Source of the DNA: Siphonodentalium dalli
Taxonomy: Eukaryota; Mollusca; Scaphopoda; Gadilida; Siphonodentaliidae
DNA: 64,000 bases
Reading direction: 5' to 3'
Assembly (NCBI GenBank): GCA_032622095.1
Contig: CP136066.1
Location: 192,562,816 to 192,626,815, forward strand
This document shows, piece by piece, positions 57,515 through 64,000 of the stretch. Every line of letters starts with the position of its first letter. The stretch's first letter is position 1. The notes beneath the pieces are model-generated. The model made no database searches. It saw nothing but the letters and a program-made list of their open reading frames with translations, and was not told the DNA's origin. Made by a program: the position numbers and the translations under genes.

Positions 57515-59935
57515 TGATCTTGAAATGCAGTTTTTCTGAACAGTCTTCCTTGATTAAAGTGATGTGAAACACTCCGGCAGACAACGGGCAGAGTGATCAA
57601 ATAGAAATTAAGAATAATCTTTCTCAAAGTAGTTATTTGTTACGAATAGTAATCCAAATGGATGATACACAAAGTCATTCTTATATATTAGTTAAATGCA
57701 ATGACTCTCGATGCCATCGAGTCGATGGCGAAATCATTTTTGTTTAATTATAGCCGATAGTTGCGCCCCGAATCGAGATGTAAATATTTACAATTTGGAG
57801 TAGTTCAGACGATGTTCTCTATGAAGTGGTGTGGTAGATTATTTTGGAAATTTTCAGTGATGTTAGTAGAATGATAACATTCCCCAGGTTGGCAAAGTGC
57901 CTGAGCACTAACTTATCAATTTCTCGCACCCGAAAAAGTCCATAACAAGTCCATAATATATCTTTAAGCATATATATAAATCTCCGAAAACCAAAATTCT
58001 AAAGCATTAAACGATTTCTTGAAATACAGTTTTTCTGAACAGTCTTCCTTGATTAAAGTGATGTGAAACACTCCGGCAGACACCGGGCAGAGTGATCAAA
58101 TAGAAATTAAGAATAATCTTTCTCAAAGTAGTTATTCGTTACGAATATTAATCCAAATGGATGATACACAACGTCATTCTTATATATTAGTTAAATGCAA
58201 TGACTCTCGATGGCGAAATCATTTTTGTTTAATTATAGCCGATAGTTGCGCCCCGAATCGAGATGTAAATATTTACAATTTGGAGTAGTTCAGACGATGT
58301 TCTCTATGAAGTGGTGTGGTAGATTATTTTTGGAAATTTTCAGTGATGTTAGTAGAATGATAACATTCCCCAGGTTGGCAAAGTGCCTGAGCACTAACTT
58401 ATCAATTTCTCGCACCCGAAAAAGTCCATAACAAGTCCATAATATGTCTTTAAGCATATATATATAAATCTCCGAAAACCAAAATTCTAAAGCATTAAAC
58501 GATTTCTTGAAATACAGTTTTTCTGAACAGTCTTCCTTGATTAAAGTGATGTGAAACACTCCGGCAGACACCGGGCAGAGTGATCAAATAGAAATTAAGA
58601 ATAATCTTTCTCAAAGTAGTTATTCGTTACGAATATTAATCCAAATGGATGATACACAACGTCATTCTTACATATTAGTTAAATGCAATGACTCTCGATG
58701 GCGAAATCATTTTTGTTTAATTATAGCCGATAGTTGCGCCCCGAATCGAGATGTAAATATTTACAATTTGGAGTAGTTCAGACGATGTTCTCTATGAAGT
58801 GGGGTGGTAGATTATTTTGGAAATTTTCAGTGATGTTAGTAGAATGATAACATTCCCCAGGTTGGCAAAGTGCCTGAGCACTAACTTATCAATTTCTCGC
58901 ACCCGAAAAAGTCCATAACAAGTCCATAATATGTCTTTAAGCATATATATAAATCTCCGAAAACCAAAATTCTAAAGCATTAAACGATTTCTTGAAATAC
59001 AGTTTTTCTGAACAGTCTTCCTTGATTAAAGTGATGTGAAACACTCCGGCAGACACCGGGCAGAGTGATCAAATAGAAATTAAGAATAATCTTTCTCAAA
59101 GTAGTTATTCGTTACGAATATTAATCCAAATGGATGATACACAACGTCATTCTTATATATTAGTTAAATGCAATGACTCTCGATGGCGAAATCATTTATG
59201 TTTAATTATAGCCGATAGTTGCGCCCCGAATCGAGATGTAAATATTTACAATTTGGAGTAGTTCAGACGATGTTCTCTATGAAGTGGTGTGGCAGATTTT
59301 TTGGGAAATTTTCAGTGATGTTAGTAGAATGATAAAATTCCCCAGGTTGGCAAAGTGCCTGAGCACTAACTTATCAATTTCTCGCACCCGAAAAAGTCCA
59401 TAACAAGTCCATAATATGTCTTTAAGCATATATATAAATCTCCGAAAACCAAAATTCTAAAGCATTAAACGATTTCTTGAAATACAGCTTTTCTGAACAG
59501 TCTTCCTTGATTAAAGTGATGTGAAACACTCCGGCAGACACCGGGCAGAGTGATCAAATAGAAATTAAGAATAATCTTTCTCAAAGTAGTTATTCGTTAC
59601 GAATATTAATCCAAATGGATGATACACAACGTCATTCTTATATATTAGTTAAATGCAATGACTCTCGATGGCGAAATCATTTTTGTTTAATTATAGCCAA
59701 TAGTTGCGCCCCGAATCGAGATGTAAATATTTACAATTTGGAGTAGTTCAGACGATGTTCTCTATGAAGTGGTGTGGCAGATTTTTGTGGAAAATTTCAG
59801 TGATTTGGCAAAGTCCCTGAGCACTAACTTATCAATTTCTCGCACCTGAAAAAGTCCATAACAAGTCCATAATATGTCTTTAAGCATATATATAAATCTC
59901 TGAAAAACAAAAATTATAAAGCATTAAACGATTTG
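57515..59935. repeat. Satellite of ~485 bp, five near-identical copies
   Basis: The landmark cttgaaat(a/g)cag recurs at 57519, 58018, 58507, 58991 and 59476 (steps of 499, 489, 484 and 485). Copies two to five differ by only a few bases per unit and the first is more diverged, so the array expanded recently or is kept uniform. The last copy has a ~35 bp deletion near 59800. ORFs inside (MSAGVFHITLIKEDCS) repeat with the unit and have no known domain. Confidence 0.95.
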
Positions 59936-59939
59936 CTAT

Positions 59940-62284
59940 ATTTCCAAGGCATATATTTCATCTGATTTAGCGAGAATCCATATATACTTTTTCACGAGAA
60001 TCCAGGGTAATTTGCGAGAATATTTACGAGAATCTAGATTTGGATTTTCGCCGAAATATAAGCCCTGATTTCACTCTGAAGTGTGCCTAAATGGCATAAA
60101 TTGTACCGTGGTTCCCATGTTCGCCAAAGTGGCATAAATTTATTTCAGGATAATACTAATTTTAGGCATTCATTTATATCACTGATATCAGGACAATAAA
60201 TAGCCATTTCCATTGCATGGAACAAAGAGCGTTATTGTTTATTGGTGTTGTTTTTGGAAGTGGTGGTAGTTAAATTTTATACATTTCGACCCCCAATAAG
60301 TATTTCCGAACAAATGAATTATTAACAAGCGTGACATGACATCATTGACGAAGATAATTAACACCGATCTACAAGCAATTAAAGTCTTAAAATGAGCTAA
60401 AATTTTACATTTTCTTTAAAAAATTTACATTTTTATCTCTCGCGACATAATTGTCACCAATAAAAACAAATTTGATTCATCGTGGAAGTTAGTCGGTGAC
60501 TATAAATAATGTCACCATTCAACTGAATGTTGTTGAGCATATTTCAACCAATTTTGGAAGTTTAAATGAATATTTTCTTCACACGCAAAGTAAAATTGAC
60601 AAATTTCAGGATTTTAGCCTGCTTCGTTGGGACCAAAATTTGTTGTGCACACTCAAGAAACGTCTACCGACACTCGCTATGTCAAATTATGCCATGACCA
60701 TGCTATAAACTAGCTTGAAATTGGCAAAACAATGAATTTTTTTTTGGTTGAAAAAATTTACATAGAGAACGATTATTTTTCGATAAAAACGAAAATAATG
60801 CGAATTTCAGCACTCGTCAGAATGGTGCAGAATAACATACGAGTCTTCTTATATGCGAAAATTTGACCTCATTCGATAAATTAGTCTCGTAATTAAGGAT
60901 ATGGAATTCCGTCGCACTGTAGTGTTACTGTACATGGCCGACGAAATTTTGAAATGTAAACACGCATCAAACACGCATCAAATTTACCTTTTGTGAGAAT
61001 AACAAAAGCGCAACCTTGATCAAAGTAATACAATACACAACAACACATAGAATAAAACTGATATAAACACGGTATAAGTGAGAATAAGACGCGTATTCAG
61101 ACGTGCAATTTGACAACATTTCTTCGCTATAAATATATCTGACCCAGATGCAGCTGTTTTGCGCACGTCACTTTCCATATTTGGAATTTCCATATATGGG
61201 ACCTGAATACCGATCAATCCATTGCAAACAAATTACCACGCAATTATCTTAGCATAAAAATATATTGTAATTTATACAACTACGACCCTGGTAACCCTGA
61301 TAACTAATACAATATACCGGCCAATTCATTTTAAGATCGTTATTTCACTTTGCTTTAGGCATAAATACACTCTTGAACGCACATAAACGACCCATTGGCG
61401 TTAAATTAAATATACTCGGTATTTATTAATATTAGTTTTTTATTGCTCAGTTTTGAGTTTGACCCTTGACACCTGTCAATATATTTGGGCTGAATTCATA
61501 TGATGCGGTATTATTCCTCGAAATAAACAACAAAGCAGTCGTTACTTCGAAATGTCGTTTGGGCTAACATTTACACAAATCCTTCGCGTGTTCTCCTCAA
61601 TTGGCACGCATGTTCTGAGCCGACACACAGGTTATCCCAGAAACTCCTGTGAAATAAACAGCCAAGGTTTGGCTGAAATAATGTGATATCATAGTTACTG
61701 TGGTACCAGCATGGTGGTACAGTGTATACAGTGGGGTATGTCGCCTCTGAAAAATATGTTCCATGGTCACAGCCATTTTCCATCTGTTTTAAATTTTTCG
61801 CACAGATCTTAAACAAACGCTCTTTATTTCTACCATATCAGGACTAGACTAACAAGTAACGCTCTTTTCTGTTCCATGCCGTGAAAATTGCTGGTTTTGT
61901 TTTTTGTTTGGTACCCAAACATCGTGTTCAAAGTTGTATTTGTATTACTTCAATGCGTCTTTCTGTGACATATAATGCTCGTTGAATGGGTGTTCAAGTA
62001 TTTATCGACCTATTTCGATATCGGGAAAATTCAAAATCGAATATTACCAGGTGTATTTGAAGCGCAAACTACCATGTGGCTTTAAACCTTCACGTCTTGC
62101 AGGTGAGGAAAGGCATTTTGAAACTTTGAAAATTCACAAGAATGTTGAACGGTTAATATCAAACAAAACAATTATATAGATACTCTGGTAGTTGGTGAAT
62201 TACTATATGTTTATATAATATTTCTCACATCATTAATGTGCCTTCTTATCACCTATTTCCGAAATCATCTTTCTTATCGTTAAC
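59940..62284. other. AT-rich non-coding stretch, no gene seen
   Basis: It contains cgagaat(c/a) repeats (59965-60035) and two fragments of the 'cgctctttat' family (60215-60245; 61805-61880). I recognised no coding region or RNA. Confidence 0.45.
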
Positions 62285-62810
62285 ATGTGAATATTGCTGA
62301 ATAATATTAATAGTAATGCAGTGCGCTTTTATGGTGAAAATTGCTGATTAATATCAATAGTAATGCAGTGCGGTATTAATAGAGAACATTGCTGATTAAT
62401 ATTAATAGTAATGCAGTGTTAATGGTGAACAATGCTGATTAATTTAAATATTAATAGTAATGAAGTGCGCTAACTTATTATTAATGGTGAACATTGCTGA
62501 TTAATATGGTAATAAAATTAGTAATGCAGTGTTTATGGTGAACATTTATGATTAATATTAATAGTAATGCGTGTTAATGGTGAACATTGCAGTTTATTAT
62601 TAATAGTAATGCAGTGCGCTAACGTATTACCAATGGTTAACATTGCTGATTAATATTAATAGTAATGTTGCCAGTGTTTATGGTTAACATTGCTGATTAA
62701 TATTAATAGTAATGCTGTGGGCCATGTGAACATTGCTGATTAATATTAATAGTAATGCATTGATAATTGTGAACATTGCTGTTTAATATTAATAGTAATG
62801 CAGTCCGATA
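62285..62810. repeat. Minisatellite of 42-56 bp, 11 units, with TTAATATTAA palindromes
   Basis: Each unit reads gtgaacattgctgattaa, tattaatagtaatgcagtg, plus a variable tail that explains the length differences. Confidence 0.95.
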
Positions 62811-63048
62811 TTTTCTATATGATCATTAGAATGAGATAAATTATAAAACAGGAAATATATTATTACTTTTGAGTTAGCCCATGTTCTAACAATTATTCTG
62901 GGGAAGGCTGAACAAATCTGCTTTCTATACTATTATTTGGGTCTGTATTATTATTCAATTTGGTGAAATTTTCCGCCCTGTGCTATTATTTTGTACTGAA
63001 ATATTTTTTGGATCCCGATTGTGGGACCCAAAATAGATTCGTCATATA

Positions 63049-63558
63049 TTAAAGATACGGGCGGCATTGGCGGCTGGTATGCTGTTAAAATATTCACCTC
63101 CGTCAAAAACCGCCATAAACAGAAATAATAGTAACATATAGACAGCCTTTGTTCATATACCAATCAGAAATATGGCATAAACAGTATGTTATTGTCAAAT
63201 GTTTTTCTATTGTTATGTAAACAAAAGCAAAAAACGTTACAGAACCTGGCTTTTGTTTAGATTCGGATATGGTAAACATAAAGAGCGTTATTTGTTACTG
63301 TTTTCCTGATATGGAAATAATAAAGAGCGTTTATATCATTTGTGTGTGATTAACGAATAGGATTGCGCTGAGTTATGTAAACAACACGAGCATGCTCTCG
63401 TTTGTGTAGACCATCGTACGTCTTGACGACAACATACTATTTACGCGCTGATTATGTTTGGCATATGAACAAAACTATATTCTTTTAATATTCCTTCTGT
63501 TGGTGGCGATTTGAACAAATATGAATATTTCTGCAACGATCGCCGCCCGTGCCTTTAA
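63049..63558. mobile_element. TTAA MITE 'CGCTCTTTAT' family, copy 2 (inverted relative to copy 1)
   Basis: The ends ttaaagatacgggcggc (63049) and gccgcccgtgcctttaa (to 63558) are good inverted repeats at TTAA sites. Its complement matches copy 1 through attcatatttgtt, cacacacaaatg, aacgctctttattatttcc and gacaataacatactgttta. Confidence 0.8.
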
Positions 63559-64000
63559 TAGCGATGATCGTTGGCGAATATGCAATGTATATGGTAGCAC
63601 TATATAAAAATATTTATAAATGAATCTCTCGTGTTTCTAGACTCACCTCTATAGAATCCATTGTGTGGGTGATACATTTTGGTCAGCTGTCAAAATAAAA
63701 TGAATAGTGCATAAGCATAATAATAAAATTGCTATCAAACATGTGTCAGAGATGGTTCTTTTTGTCATTTCTGTCTGTTTGATTATGGTTAAAATTTGCT
63801 ACTCCCTCAGCGTACCCACAGTTGATTAGTGATCTTTCGAACTAAATGTTCAACTTTTAGGCCATATATATATATATGATATACTTATTGATATACGAAT
63901 CCAATTCTCATCAAAAGCACTAACTTTCATTTGCGTTGAAAGACTTTTTGATTACTGTTACTGTTTGAAAATTATAACATTCCTGCCTATAACAATTTTG
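63559..64000. other. AT-rich end of window, no gene seen
   Basis: No ORF or repeat stands out apart from a short (TA)n run near 63865. Confidence 0.4.

Noticed and set aside
57378-58571. MSAGVFHITLIKEDCS-type ORFs
   Set aside because: They recur with every satellite unit, are interrupted differently in each, and match no known domain.

Overview
The window looks like intergenic and intronic DNA from an invertebrate animal. It is AT-rich, has no dense gene order, and is filled with transposon remnants, foldback (hairpin) elements, minisatellites and satellites. The host-type coding pieces are a PAN/apple-like signal-peptide exon and a fibrinogen-related (FReD) exon. The widespread 'ccataactccgg / aacttgacctgt' repeat and the abundance of TTAA-type MITEs make a marine invertebrate, perhaps a mollusc, my best guess. 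That placement is an inference from memory of repeat styles.

Layout. 1-242 (minus) is the first coding exon of a secreted PAN/apple-like protein that runs off the left edge. 550-1640 is a ~175 bp tandem array. 3640-4385 and 10037-10305 are ~165 bp repeats that appear to be split by a 5.65 kb element (4386-10036) whose ends carry CCATGGTGG-type minisatellites. 10406-12858 is a TIR element with subterminal TTGATTAATCAA repeats. 13362-16006 is a 1.33 kb unit in two tandem copies. 16041-16879 is a TTAA-delimited element. 18838-19481 (minus) is a FReD exon with an in-frame TGA where a conserved Trp is expected. 20025-20466 is the 3' end of a LINE reverse-transcriptase gene. 21440-27153 is a giant palindrome of a 174 bp satellite with ~575 bp terminal inverted repeats. 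30470-30760 is a TA/CA microsatellite, and 31206-31900 (minus) is another LINE tail.

The main find is 31901-55478: a near-complete but decayed Polinton/Maverick element, bounded by inverted AGTAGTATTGG termini and long inverted repeats. On the plus strand it carries, in order: a small left-end gene, protein-primed family B DNA polymerase, a small LP-box (F-box-like) gene, the packaging ATPase, two small hydrophobic GGF proteins, a conserved pre-integrase protein, integrase, a small membrane protein, minor capsid (penton-like), a basic core-like protein, major capsid, a C-x2-C/SQ protein, an adenovirus-type cysteine protease (intact), and a right-end gene of unknown function. Together these are the replication, packaging, virion and integration modules of a virus-like transposon. 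Almost every gene has frameshifts or stops. The left inverted repeat is split by a 1.9 kb nested TIR transposon, and several MITEs sit between the left end and the polymerase.

The oddest detail is a canonical histone-type mRNA 3' stem-loop (54523-54538) directly after the last Polinton gene. A promoter-like block with a TGACGTCGTCA motif is also shared by both end genes and by a 53 bp-arm hairpin next to the polymerase start.

55479-64000 is non-coding repeat DNA: two inverted ~500 bp TTAA MITEs (56420-56912 and 63049-63558) flank five copies of a ~485 bp satellite (57515-59935) and an 11-unit TTAATATTAA minisatellite (62285-62810).
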